Made by a program: the position numbers and the translations under genes. Source: Bacilli bacterium (GTDB lineage: Bacteria > Bacillota_I > Bacilli_A > RF39 > UBA660). From it: DNA of 40,105 nucleotides. Numbering within the stretch: the first letter of the stretch is position 1; each line of letters starts with the position of its first letter. The stretch is taken from NCBI GenBank assembly GCA_016302935.1, contig JAEDMO010000004.1, positions 1 through 40,105 on the forward strand. Reading direction: 5' to 3'. The notes below the pieces were generated by a model. That model searched no databases and was not told the DNA's origin. It was given only the letters and a program-made list of their open reading frames with translations. This document shows positions 7,623-14,858 of this stretch, piece after piece.

Positions 7623-7763
7623 ATGAATATTTTAAAAAAGAATAAAGGAATTATATATTTTTACCTAGTATTAATTATTGGAACTATCTTTTTAATCTAT
7701 GAAAACGATAAATATCAAATGAAAGAAAGTAGTGAAGATTTTAAATTAATCGCTCAAAAATAA
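7623..7763 (+). CDS. Small single-pass membrane protein, probable SOS-induced division inhibitor (YneA/SosA position)
   Basis: This 46-residue ORF begins MNILKKNKGIIYFYLV. A short basic N-terminus is followed by one hydrophobic segment (residues 9-26) and a charged tail of about 20 residues predicted to face outside. The gene has a good AGGAG ribosome binding site (7611-7615) and a near-consensus promoter holding a LexA-like box. It is transcribed divergently from lexA, the place of yneA in Bacillus and sosA in Staphylococcus, whose products are small membrane proteins that halt division after DNA damage. I see no LysM domain and claim no sequence homology. The function is inferred from position, topology and regulation. 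A free-standing membrane peptide with another SOS role is the main alternative. Confidence 0.8.
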   Translation: MNILKKNKGIIYFYLVLIIGTIFLIYENDKYQMKESSEDFKLIAQK

Positions 7764-7811
7764 TTTATTTATTTTTCATATTATGGTATACTCATAACAG
7801 GATGTGAGAAT

Positions 7812-8381
7812 ATGAAAAACAAAAATACAATGATTATTTTTTTATCTTTTGTCATAATAACATTATTATGTGGACTATATTATGTAATATTTATCTATGA
7901 TAATACTCCTATAAATGACATAGAAGGTAGTTGTGATATTGATAAACCTTGCAATGAGGAGATTACCTACATAAAAGAAGAGGAGAAAATCAAAACCTTT
8001 GATGATAATTATTTAATATTACCACTTATTAGTATAGAGCAAGAAGAAATAGAAAATATTAATAAGGAAATAGAAAGCAGATTTAATTATTACAAAGACC
8101 AATTTAATAAAGATAACAAAAAATATAAAACCGATTATCTATATACTAAAGATGAAGATAAAAATATCTTATCGCTAATGATAATCTTTTGTGGCGATGA
8201 TGAAAACCATACTTATCTTTGTGAGTGCTTAACCTATAACATAGACCTATCTAATAATAAACCAATAGATAATTATACCTTACTTGAAAAATATGATATT
8301 AAAGATAAAGATCTTATAGACAAAAAATTATATATAAATAAAGATTTAAAAGTAACAGTTGCAAACATAGATAATAATTAA
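7812..8381 (+). CDS. Membrane-anchored extracytoplasmic protein, possibly RsiV/DUF3298-like
   Basis: The 189-residue protein has one N-terminal membrane segment (about residues 7-30) and an acidic, Lys/Asp/Glu-rich external part. The stretch 'YLILPLISIEQEEIENINKEI' followed by 'LTYNIDLSNNKPIDNYTLLEKYDI' loosely resembles the outer domains of RsiV-type anti-sigma factors (DUF4163/DUF3298). There is no cytoplasmic anti-sigma domain and no sigma factor gene next to it. Four or five cysteines (a pair near residues 41-47, others near 126-138) could form disulfides outside the cell. It has its own extended -10 element (TGGTATACT, 7784-7792), so it need not share the SOS promoter upstream. Family call is tentative. 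Confidence 0.7.
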   Translation: MKNKNTMIIFLSFVIITLLCGLYYVIFIYDNTPINDIEGSCDIDKPCNEEITYIKEEEKIKTFDDNYLILPLISIEQEEIENINKEIESRFNYYKDQFNKDNKKYKTDYLYTKDEDKNILSLMIIFCGDDENHTYLCECLTYNIDLSNNKPIDNYTLLEKYDIKDKDLIDKKLYINKDLKVTVANIDNN

Positions 8382-8400
8382 TCAAAAGAAAGGTGAATTT

Positions 8401-9153
8401 ATGAAATGCTTAATAACCGGTGCATCTTCTGGCATCGGTAAGGAAATGGCCGATTATTTGGCTTCATTAGGTTATGATTTGTTTTTAGTAGCTACCGATT
8501 CCAAAAAATTAAAAGAACTATTTAAAGATTGCCAAGTAAAAGTAACAACCTTCGGCCTAGATTTAACAGTAGAAGAAAATTGCTACAAATTATATGAAAA
8601 CGTTAAAAACGAAAAAATTGACATTTTAATTAATAATGCCGGTTTCGGTGATGCGGGTAATTTTACCAAGACATCGCTAGACAAAGAACTTAAAATGATC
8701 GATTTAAACATCAAAGCATATCACATACTAACCAAATTATTTTTACAAGACTTTGTTAAAAGAGATTATGGTAGAGTACTAAATGTAGCATCTATGGCTG
8801 GTTTTATGCCAGGACCTTATATGGCTACCTATTATGCCACCAAATCCTATGTCTTAAACTTATCATTAGCCATCAATGAAGAGCTAAAACAGGCAAATTC
8901 TAAGGTTAAAATATCCGTATTATGTCCAGGACCAGTTAAGACCAATTTTAATAAAGTAGCCAATGTTAAATTTAATATTGGTTCGATTAGTAGTAAAAAA
9001 GCAGCTTATGAAGCGATAGAAGGAATGTTTAATAATAAATTAATTATTATCCCTAATACGATGATGAAATTAAATAGGGTAGTTGTTAAGTTTTTACCAA
9101 CTAAATTAGTTACATATATTAATTCAAAAGTACAAAAAAGGAAACTTTATTAA
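8401..9153 (+). CDS. Short-chain dehydrogenase/reductase (SDR family)
   Basis: A 250-residue Rossmann-fold oxidoreductase of the classical SDR family. The cofactor motif TGASSGIG is at residues 6-13, NNAG at 78-81, the catalytic Ser131 in 'VASMAG' and the Tyr144-xxx-Lys148 pair in 'TYYATKS'. No acidic residue for NAD preference is obvious after the second strand ('VATDSKK'), so NADP use is plausible. It most resembles the DltE/YqjQ-like group acting on unknown carbonyl or hydroxyl substrates. It is preceded by an AAAGGTGA ribosome binding site 19 bases after the previous gene and ends at a shared bidirectional terminator. Confidence 0.9.
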   Translation: MKCLITGASSGIGKEMADYLASLGYDLFLVATDSKKLKELFKDCQVKVTTFGLDLTVEENCYKLYENVKNEKIDILINNAGFGDAGNFTKTSLDKELKMIDLNIKAYHILTKLFLQDFVKRDYGRVLNVASMAGFMPGPYMATYYATKSYVLNLSLAINEELKQANSKVKISVLCPGPVKTNFNKVANVKFNIGSISSKKAAYEAIEGMFNNKLIIIPNTMMKLNRVVVKFLPTKLVTYINSKVQKRKLY

Positions 9154-9171
9154 TTATAAAGCTTCCTTTTT
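9134..9171. terminator. Bidirectional terminator between convergent genes
   Basis: AAGGAA-A-CTTTAT pairs with ATAAAG-C-TTCCTT with a single mismatch. It is flanked by an A run on the left and a T run on the right, so it can stop transcripts of the SDR gene and of the DUF1015 gene. Confidence 0.7.
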
Positions 9172-9172
9172 A

Positions 9173-10426
9173 TTATCTTATTTTTCTTGCTTCTAAATAG
9201 TATCTTTTGTCATAACTATGACCCATAGAGAATGTCTTTCTAGGTAGAGCACCATCTAAAATTACTGTTTTAAATAAATCGTTCTTTTCCATTTTAGGAA
9301 GTAAAATACCAATATTATTTTCCTTTTTACCTAAACTTCTAGTTACATCATCCCCATGAATATAATCGACACGTCCCTTATGATTTTCTAAATATTCATC
9401 AATAAATAATTGAATTGAGCCAACAGCAAGATTAGATTTTGGATTATCAATATAAAAATCCTCATCAATACCTTTAGTAATAATATGAATCTTTTGACCC
9501 GTCTTAGTTTTATTAATATCATAATACTTATTTAATTCTCTCATAAAATCATCAGTATCTATATCGAATAAAACACGATGAATTGGTTCAAATTCTAATG
9601 CATCACTATGAAGATTAACAACCTCTACTAAAGCATATCTAGCCTTATTTAAAACATCCAAACTAGCATTACTTTCTTTTAATTTATTATAAGTAGCCTT
9701 AGCAGTAGCAAGAGAATGATTGCCATCTCCAACAGCAAAAAGTAATACACCCTTATCACTTACCCCATATTTATCTTCAAATACATTTTTATCTGCAAGT
9801 GCATCAAGTTTACTCAAAATATCATTAACATTCTCATCTTTTAATTTATATCCAGTAATATGTCCTCCTTTTTGCATTAAATCAACATCATATACCATCT
9901 CATCCTTAGTTACCACTTTATCTAAGTTATCGATAATATCTTTTTTCTCATCGTCGATTAATAACATAATATGAGGAAGCTCAATTAAAGCATTTTCTCT
10001 TACCTTCATTCTAGGAGGTATTCTTTCAATAACTGTTTTTTCAGTAGCTCTAACCATCGTTTCAGACCCTTTATTATAGTCATAGTCTTCTAGGTCAATT
10101 TTACCAATTATTCCTTTTCTTACCCTACCATCTAGAGTAGTTCTCTCTACATAAATCATTGAGTTTTCCAAAGTTTTAAAGATACCTTTATCTAAGTAAT
10201 CACTCATTGTTTCATTTATTTTTTTAATTCTTTCTGAAACATCATCATCTTCTAAATAAATTTCTGGTAGAGTTAACCTTAAAGTTGATGGATTATCACC
10301 AACGATACTTTCAACCTCACTCCAGTAACTAGGTTCTGATGTATATTGGTCACAGGCCACAACACACCATTTTTTCATATTTTCATTCTTGGGGATTAAA
10401 ATATCCGCAGTAGTAAATGTTTTCAC
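9173..10426 (-). CDS. DUF1015 family protein
   Basis: The 417-residue soluble protein matches the DUF1015 family, widespread in Firmicutes and of unknown biochemical role. Landmarks are 'CVVACDQYTSEPSYW' near residue 25, 'RLTLPEIYL', 'RATEKTVIERIPPR' (126-139) and 'GDGNHSLATAKATY' (233-246), the last being the family's most conserved motif (usually DG[HN]H). The GTG start at 10424-10426 is supported by AAAGGTG seven bases upstream. A promoter TTGCAT-N16-TAAAAT lies ahead of it. In other genomes this family is often near serine-biosynthesis genes, but none is seen here. It is a single-gene unit convergent with the SDR gene. Confidence 0.85.
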   Translation of the reverse strand: MKTFTTADILIPKNENMKKWCVVACDQYTSEPSYWSEVESIVGDNPSTLRLTLPEIYLEDDDVSERIKKINETMSDYLDKGIFKTLENSMIYVERTTLDGRVRKGIIGKIDLEDYDYNKGSETMVRATEKTVIERIPPRMKVRENALIELPHIMLLIDDEKKDIIDNLDKVVTKDEMVYDVDLMQKGGHITGYKLKDENVNDILSKLDALADKNVFEDKYGVSDKGVLLFAVGDGNHSLATAKATYNKLKESNASLDVLNKARYALVEVVNLHSDALEFEPIHRVLFDIDTDDFMRELNKYYDINKTKTGQKIHIITKGIDEDFYIDNPKSNLAVGSIQLFIDEYLENHKGRVDYIHGDDVTRSLGKKENNIGILLPKMEKNDLFKTVILDGALPRKTFSMGHSYDKRYYLEARKIR

Positions 10427-10448
10427 AAAATCACACCTTTCATAGACT

Positions 10449-10476
10449 ATTTTAACATTTTAAAAATATAATGCAA
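10449..10476 (-). promoter_or_regulatory. Promoter of the DUF1015 gene
   Basis: On the minus strand TTGCAT (10471-10476) and TAAAAT (10449-10454) are separated by 16 bases, 23 bases upstream of the GTG start. Confidence 0.5.
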
Positions 10477-10545
10477 TAACTAAATTTCCTAGTTTGTTCA
10501 TTTTACACCAATTAAATATTTTTTCTTTTCTTTTCTAAATTGATT

Positions 10546-10554
10546 TGTTATAAT
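10546..10554 (+). promoter_or_regulatory. Extended -10 promoter of dCMP deaminase-lepA
   Basis: TGT followed by TATAAT forms an extended -10 element; no clear -35 hexamer is seen upstream. Confidence 0.55.
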
Positions 10555-10577
10555 AAAAATATAGTTTGGAGGACATT

Positions 10578-11042
10578 ATGAACAAAGATGATAATTTTTT
10601 TATGGAATGTGCTTTTGATATCAAAAACATGTCCACCTGTGCAAGAAGACAGGTTGGAGCAGTTTTAGTAAAAGATAACGAAATAATTAGTTATGGTTAT
10701 AATCATACCGTAAAAGGAAGCAGAAGTTGCACTAAAACATCTTGCATAAGAACAAAAAATAATATAGAAAGTGGAACTAGACAAGAGTTTTGTATGGCTA
10801 CCCATGCTGAACAAATGGCTATAATTGAAGCCTTAAAAGATGGATATGATATATCTGGAAGCAGACTTTATGTAACCGATTCACCTTGTGTAATTTGTAG
10901 CAGATTGATTTGTGAATTTGATATAGCAGAAGTATGCTACGCTGATAATTATCCAGATGAACTATCTTTTGAAATATTAAATAATGCTGGTGTATTGGTA
11001 AGAAAAATTAATAATAAAACTAAAATAAAAACCAAAAAATAA
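10578..11042 (+). CDS. Deoxycytidylate (dCMP) deaminase / ComEB-like
   Basis: The 154-residue enzyme converts dCMP to dUMP, feeding thymidylate synthesis. The zinc site is the classic pair H76-A-E78 ('THAEQM') and PC104xxC107 ('SPCVICSRL'). 'CARRQVGAVLV' is the conserved substrate-proximal segment. Extra cysteines 51, 56 and 72 sit in the insertion that carries a second structural zinc in dCMP deaminases. A longer reading from a TTG at 10566 is unlikely, because that TTG is part of the TTTGGAGG ribosome binding site; the ATG at 10578 is the true start. The gene lies 13 bases before lepA, and thymidine kinase is encoded elsewhere in the window (24495), giving two routes to dTMP precursors. Confidence 0.92.
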   Translation: MNKDDNFFMECAFDIKNMSTCARRQVGAVLVKDNEIISYGYNHTVKGSRSCTKTSCIRTKNNIESGTRQEFCMATHAEQMAIIEALKDGYDISGSRLYVTDSPCVICSRLICEFDIAEVCYADNYPDELSFEILNNAGVLVRKINNKTKIKTKK

Positions 11043-11055
11043 TAGGTGAGTATAT

Positions 11056-12852
11056 ATGAACCAAGATAAAATAAGAAATTTTAGCATTATCGCCCATATT
11101 GATCATGGTAAAAGCACCCTTGCTGATAGAATTTTAGAAAAAACAGGATCTATTGACAAAAGGGAAATGAAAGACCAACTTTTAGACAATATGGATATTG
11201 AAAGAGAAAGAGGCATTACCATTAAATTAAATGCCGTAGAACTAAAATACAAAGGCTATACTCTTAATTTAATTGATACTCCTGGACACGTAGACTTCAC
11301 TTATGAAGTAAGCAGAAGTCTAGCCGCTTCTGAAGGAGCACTTCTTATAGTAGATGCCACCCAAGGAATACAAGCACAAACATTATCTAATGTTTACCTA
11401 GCATTAAATAATAACCTAATGATTATCCCAGTTATTAATAAAATAGATTTACCAAATGCATCCCCAGAATTAAGAGCACAAGAATTAATGGATACCTTTG
11501 GGTTTACCAAAGATGAAATAATATTCACTTCAGGAAAAACAGGTGAAGGAGTAGATACATTACTAGATGCGATCATCGAAAGAATTCCATCTCCTAAAGG
11601 AATTATTGATGCACCACCTAGATGCTTGATTTTTGATAGCTACTTTGATCCTTATTTGGGTGTTGTTTCGATGGTAAGGGTAGTAGATGGAAAGTTAAAA
11701 GTAGGCAATACCATCAAAATGCTTAGTACTAATGCTTGCTATGACATCGTACAACTAGGCGTAAATACCCCAAAACCAACTCAAAGAAACATTTTAACAA
11801 CCGGTAGTGTTGGCTTCGTAGTAGCATCCATTAAAAGTATCGATGATGTTAAAGTAGGAGATACCATGACCCTAAAATCTTGTGATGATGTAGAACCTCT
11901 ACCAGGATATAAAGAAGTAAAACCGATGGTTTTTTGTGGACTTTATCCCATTGATTCAAAAAAATATCCAAACCTAAGAGAAGCCTTAGAAAAACTTAAA
12001 TTAAATGACTCATCACTTACCTTTGAACCAGAGACTTCTATCAGTCTAGGTTTTGGTTACCGAACTGGCTTTCTAGGAATGCTTCATATGGAAATAATAG
12101 AAGAACGGATTGAAAGAGAATTTAATATTGAACTGATTGCCACCAGCCCATCTGTTGTATATCAAATAGAACTTACTGATGGAAACACAATCTACGTTGA
12201 CAATCCGACCAAATTTCCAGATAGAGTAAAAATAAAAGCAGTTAAAGAACCTTACATCAAAACAGATATCTTCCTTCCATCAACTTATATTGGTAGTGTA
12301 ATGGAACTTTGCCAAAATAAAAGAGGAACTTATCTAAATATGGAATACCTAGATGAAAAAAGAGTAAACATTCACTACGAAATGCCACTATCAGAAGTCG
12401 TTTATGATTTTTTTGACAAACTAAAAAGTTACACCAAAGGATATGCCTCCCTAGATTATGAAATTATCGGTTACAAAGAATCTGATTTAGTCAAGATGGA
12501 CATTTTAATAAATGGTGAAGCGGTAGATGCACTAAGTATCATCGTTCACAAAGACTTTACTTACAAAAGAGGAAAAGTAATCGTAGAAAACTTAAAAAAA
12601 ATTATTCCTAGACAACAATTTGAAGTACCAATTCAGGCAGTCATCGGTAGCAAAGTAATTGCAAGAAGCGATATAAAAGCAATGAGAAAAAATGTCCTAG
12701 CTAAATGTTACGGAGGAGATATTACTAGGAAAAGAAAACTTTTAGAAAAACAAAAAGAGGGTAAAAAACGAATGAAACAAATAGGCAAGGTCGAAATACC
12801 ACAAGAAGCCTTCTTATCGATTTTATCAACTGACGAAAAAGAAACCAGTTAG
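11056..12852 (+). CDS. lepA: Elongation factor 4 (LepA), ribosome back-translocating GTPase
   Basis: The 598-residue GTPase matches LepA in length and domain order. G1 is AHIDHGKST (13-21), switch I is 'RERGITIK', G3 is DTPGHVDF and G4 is NKIDLP. The LepA-specific C-terminal domain follows, with 'KVEIPQEAFLSIL' near the end. EF4 acts on stalled or mis-translocated ribosomes and in initiation/assembly. The ATG has an AGGTGAG ribosome binding site. The next gene starts 14 bases after the stop, so lepA is probably co-transcribed with both the dCMP deaminase gene and the RNB-domain gene. Confidence 0.98.
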   Translation: MNQDKIRNFSIIAHIDHGKSTLADRILEKTGSIDKREMKDQLLDNMDIERERGITIKLNAVELKYKGYTLNLIDTPGHVDFTYEVSRSLAASEGALLIVDATQGIQAQTLSNVYLALNNNLMIIPVINKIDLPNASPELRAQELMDTFGFTKDEIIFTSGKTGEGVDTLLDAIIERIPSPKGIIDAPPRCLIFDSYFDPYLGVVSMVRVVDGKLKVGNTIKMLSTNACYDIVQLGVNTPKPTQRNILTTGSVGFVVASIKSIDDVKVGDTMTLKSCDDVEPLPGYKEVKPMVFCGLYPIDSKKYPNLREALEKLKLNDSSLTFEPETSISLGFGYRTGFLGMLHMEIIEERIEREFNIELIATSPSVVYQIELTDGNTIYVDNPTKFPDRVKIKAVKEPYIKTDIFLPSTYIGSVMELCQNKRGTYLNMEYLDEKRVNIHYEMPLSEVVYDFFDKLKSYTKGYASLDYEIIGYKESDLVKMDILINGEAVDALSIIVHKDFTYKRGKVIVENLKKIIPRQQFEVPIQAVIGSKVIARSDIKAMRKNVLAKCYGGDITRKRKLLEKQKEGKKRMKQIGKVEIPQEAFLSILSTDEKETS

Positions 12853-12866
12853 AAAGTAGTGTTTTT

Positions 12867-14675
12867 ATGAATAATGTTTTAGATATTAGAGGAATTTTAA
12901 TATATGGCTCTAAAAAAGATCTCACCATCTTAGAAGAAGCCTTAAACGAAAACTTCAACGATGTAATAGAAGAAATATTTACCCTTCTAAAAAGTATGTT
13001 TAATAATTATGAATATGACGATAGAGAATTACTATCCTGCTTTAAAAATCTTAATTACTTAATTTCACAAATACTAAATATCCGTACTCGTGAAATAATA
13101 CTAGATAAATATAGAGATCTAATAAAATTCCTATCCAAAAATAATTGTAATGAAAAATATATTAAAATTAGTACCAAAGCCTTAAACAAGTATACAAAAT
13201 GTGAAGAAGATAAAAATATTAAATATGAACTTCTTAAATATGTAGTCTTTGAACTTAAAGATTTATCTCTAATTTCTAAAATGTTATATGATAGCAATAG
13301 CTTAATTTATGATTATGAATGCAATATGCTAATCCACGATGTTATCAAATGCTTAATAACTAGTAAAGAAGCAGAAAAATATTATGAAAGATTAACCAAA
13401 TTATTACTAGTTTTCAAAAATAGCTTAATTAATAATGACAATAAAGATAAAATATATAACTTACTATCTAATCACAAGAAAAACAGTAAAATCAAATTTA
13501 TATGCCAATATCTAGATATAGATTTATTAGAGCACTTTGACGCTGAAGCAAGATTTAATAGGAAAAAAGATTTTTTTGAATATCAATTAGATGACTATGG
13601 AAGATACGATTTTACCGACCAATATGTAATTACAATCGATGATGCTGATGCCTTATGTTTAGATGATGCTGTAAGCTGTACTTTCAATAAAGATGGAACA
13701 TATACACTTTATATTCATATTACTGACATTTATGATATTATAAGTAAAAATTTATATTTAGATAACTGGGCGTATAACTTAGGCGAAACCATATATTTAA
13801 AAGATAGAAATATTTATCTTTTCCCAAAAGAAGTTTCTGATAATATAGGTTCCTTATTACACAATAAAAAAAGAAATGTTATTACTTATATGATAAAACT
13901 AGATAGTAACCTAGATTTTGCCTATGATAAATTAGAAGATTATTTTAAAATAGTAAAAGGGGTAATAATAAATAAAGCCAAGCTTTCGTACCAATCTGTA
14001 GATGATATTTTAATAAGAGGTTGTAACAATGAAAAACTAGTAATAATGTTAAATAAACTAAGTAATATTGCCTATAAATTAAGAAGTAACAACCAAAGAA
14101 AAGAAGAATACCATAAATTACAAAATAATAAAATGAGCCAGTTTGGAATAACCGCTCCAGTAGAAAGTAAGTATATTGATATATACACTGGAGCAAACAT
14201 CGTTCAAGAATTAATGATCTTAGTTAATAGATTACTACCAGAACTATTTAATAATAGAAATTTACCATTTTTATATAGAGTCTGTGACAAAGAAATAGAA
14301 ACAAGAGTTGATGACCATTTAAATTCCCTATGTGAATATGCTCAAAACAACGATATATCAAGTGGCGTTTTCAAATATAAAAAGTTTGTAAATTTAGCTT
14401 CTTCCATCTCACCAGCAAAATATTCAGCAGATAAAGCCAAACACTTAGGATTAGGGCTTGATTATTATAGCCACTCGACTAGTCCTGCTAGAAGATATGC
14501 TGATGTAGTGAATCAAAAATTAACATACGACCTTTTATTCAACCAAAAACTAGGCGATGATAACCTAGATAATTGGTATTGTTATATAAAACAAGTAGCA
14601 GAACACTTAAATTATAAAGAGGAATTCAATGAAGCCTTAGCCATTAGTTATCATAGAAAACTAAGAAAAAAATAG
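12867..14675 (+). CDS. Divergent RNB-domain (RNase II/R-like) protein lacking CSD and S1 domains
   Basis: Residues from about 245 onward form an RNB exoribonuclease domain. 'VITIDDADALCLDDAVS' aligns with the metal-binding motif of RNase R (IDGEDARDFDDA), and 'HSTSPARRYADVV' (536-548) contains the conserved catalytic-site arginine (Arg543). Of the four metal-binding aspartates, Asp258, Asp266 and Asp267 are kept, but the second is Cys264 (codon TGT at 13656-13658). The first 240 residues are helical and hydrophilic and do not look like cold-shock domains. The protein ends soon after the RNB domain, so the S1 domain is missing too. It follows lepA by 14 bases. It may be a weak or specialised 3'-5' exonuclease or an RNA-binding pseudoenzyme. 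Confidence 0.85.
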   Translation: MNNVLDIRGILIYGSKKDLTILEEALNENFNDVIEEIFTLLKSMFNNYEYDDRELLSCFKNLNYLISQILNIRTREIILDKYRDLIKFLSKNNCNEKYIKISTKALNKYTKCEEDKNIKYELLKYVVFELKDLSLISKMLYDSNSLIYDYECNMLIHDVIKCLITSKEAEKYYERLTKLLLVFKNSLINNDNKDKIYNLLSNHKKNSKIKFICQYLDIDLLEHFDAEARFNRKKDFFEYQLDDYGRYDFTDQYVITIDDADALCLDDAVSCTFNKDGTYTLYIHITDIYDIISKNLYLDNWAYNLGETIYLKDRNIYLFPKEVSDNIGSLLHNKKRNVITYMIKLDSNLDFAYDKLEDYFKIVKGVIINKAKLSYQSVDDILIRGCNNEKLVIMLNKLSNIAYKLRSNNQRKEEYHKLQNNKMSQFGITAPVESKYIDIYTGANIVQELMILVNRLLPELFNNRNLPFLYRVCDKEIETRVDDHLNSLCEYAQNNDISSGVFKYKKFVNLASSISPAKYSADKAKHLGLGLDYYSHSTSPARRYADVVNQKLTYDLLFNQKLGDDNLDNWYCYIKQVAEHLNYKEEFNEALAISYHRKLRKK

Positions 14676-14735
14676 CTTTCAAAAAGAGTGATAATGTAAA
14701 ATAAATGTCAAATGAGAGAAATCCTCTTTTTTTTA

Positions 14736-14744
14736 TGCTATACT
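14736..14744 (+). promoter_or_regulatory. Extended -10 promoter of the surface-protein gene
   Basis: TGC followed by TATACT, just after a T run. The predicted transcript start near 14751 lies two to four bases before a leader hairpin. Confidence 0.5.
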
Positions 14745-14752
14745 TAATTCAA

Positions 14753-14775
14753 TGATAGTGCGGGGGGCACTATTA
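14753..14775 (+). other. Leader hairpin with an all-G loop
   Basis: ATAGTGC (14755-14761) and GCACTAT (14767-14773) pair around a GGGGG loop; one G-T and one T-A pair extend the stem. It would lie at the extreme 5' end of the surface-protein transcript. It matches no riboswitch class that I can recognise. Confidence 0.55.
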
Positions 14776-14802
14776 GATAATCATAATAATGAAAGAGGTG
14801 TT

Positions 14803-14856
14803 ATGGGGGAAAAGGTGAATTTAAATTTAAAAAAAATTAATAGGGAGGTTAAATAA
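14803..14856 (+). CDS. Possible 17-residue leader peptide
   Basis: An ATG with the ribosome binding site AAAGAGGTG opens a 17-codon ORF (MGEKVNLNLKKINREVK). It runs through the Shine-Dalgarno of the surface-protein gene and stops two bases before that gene's ATG. The layout fits translational coupling or attenuation, but expression is unproven. Confidence 0.35.
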   Translation: MGEKVNLNLKKINREVK

Positions 14857-14858
14857 AT

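Noticed and set aside
14753..14775. Known riboswitch (cyclic-di-GMP, preQ1, guanidine types) in the surface-protein leader.
   Set aside because: Only one short hairpin with a G loop is present; none of the conserved cores of these classes can be found.
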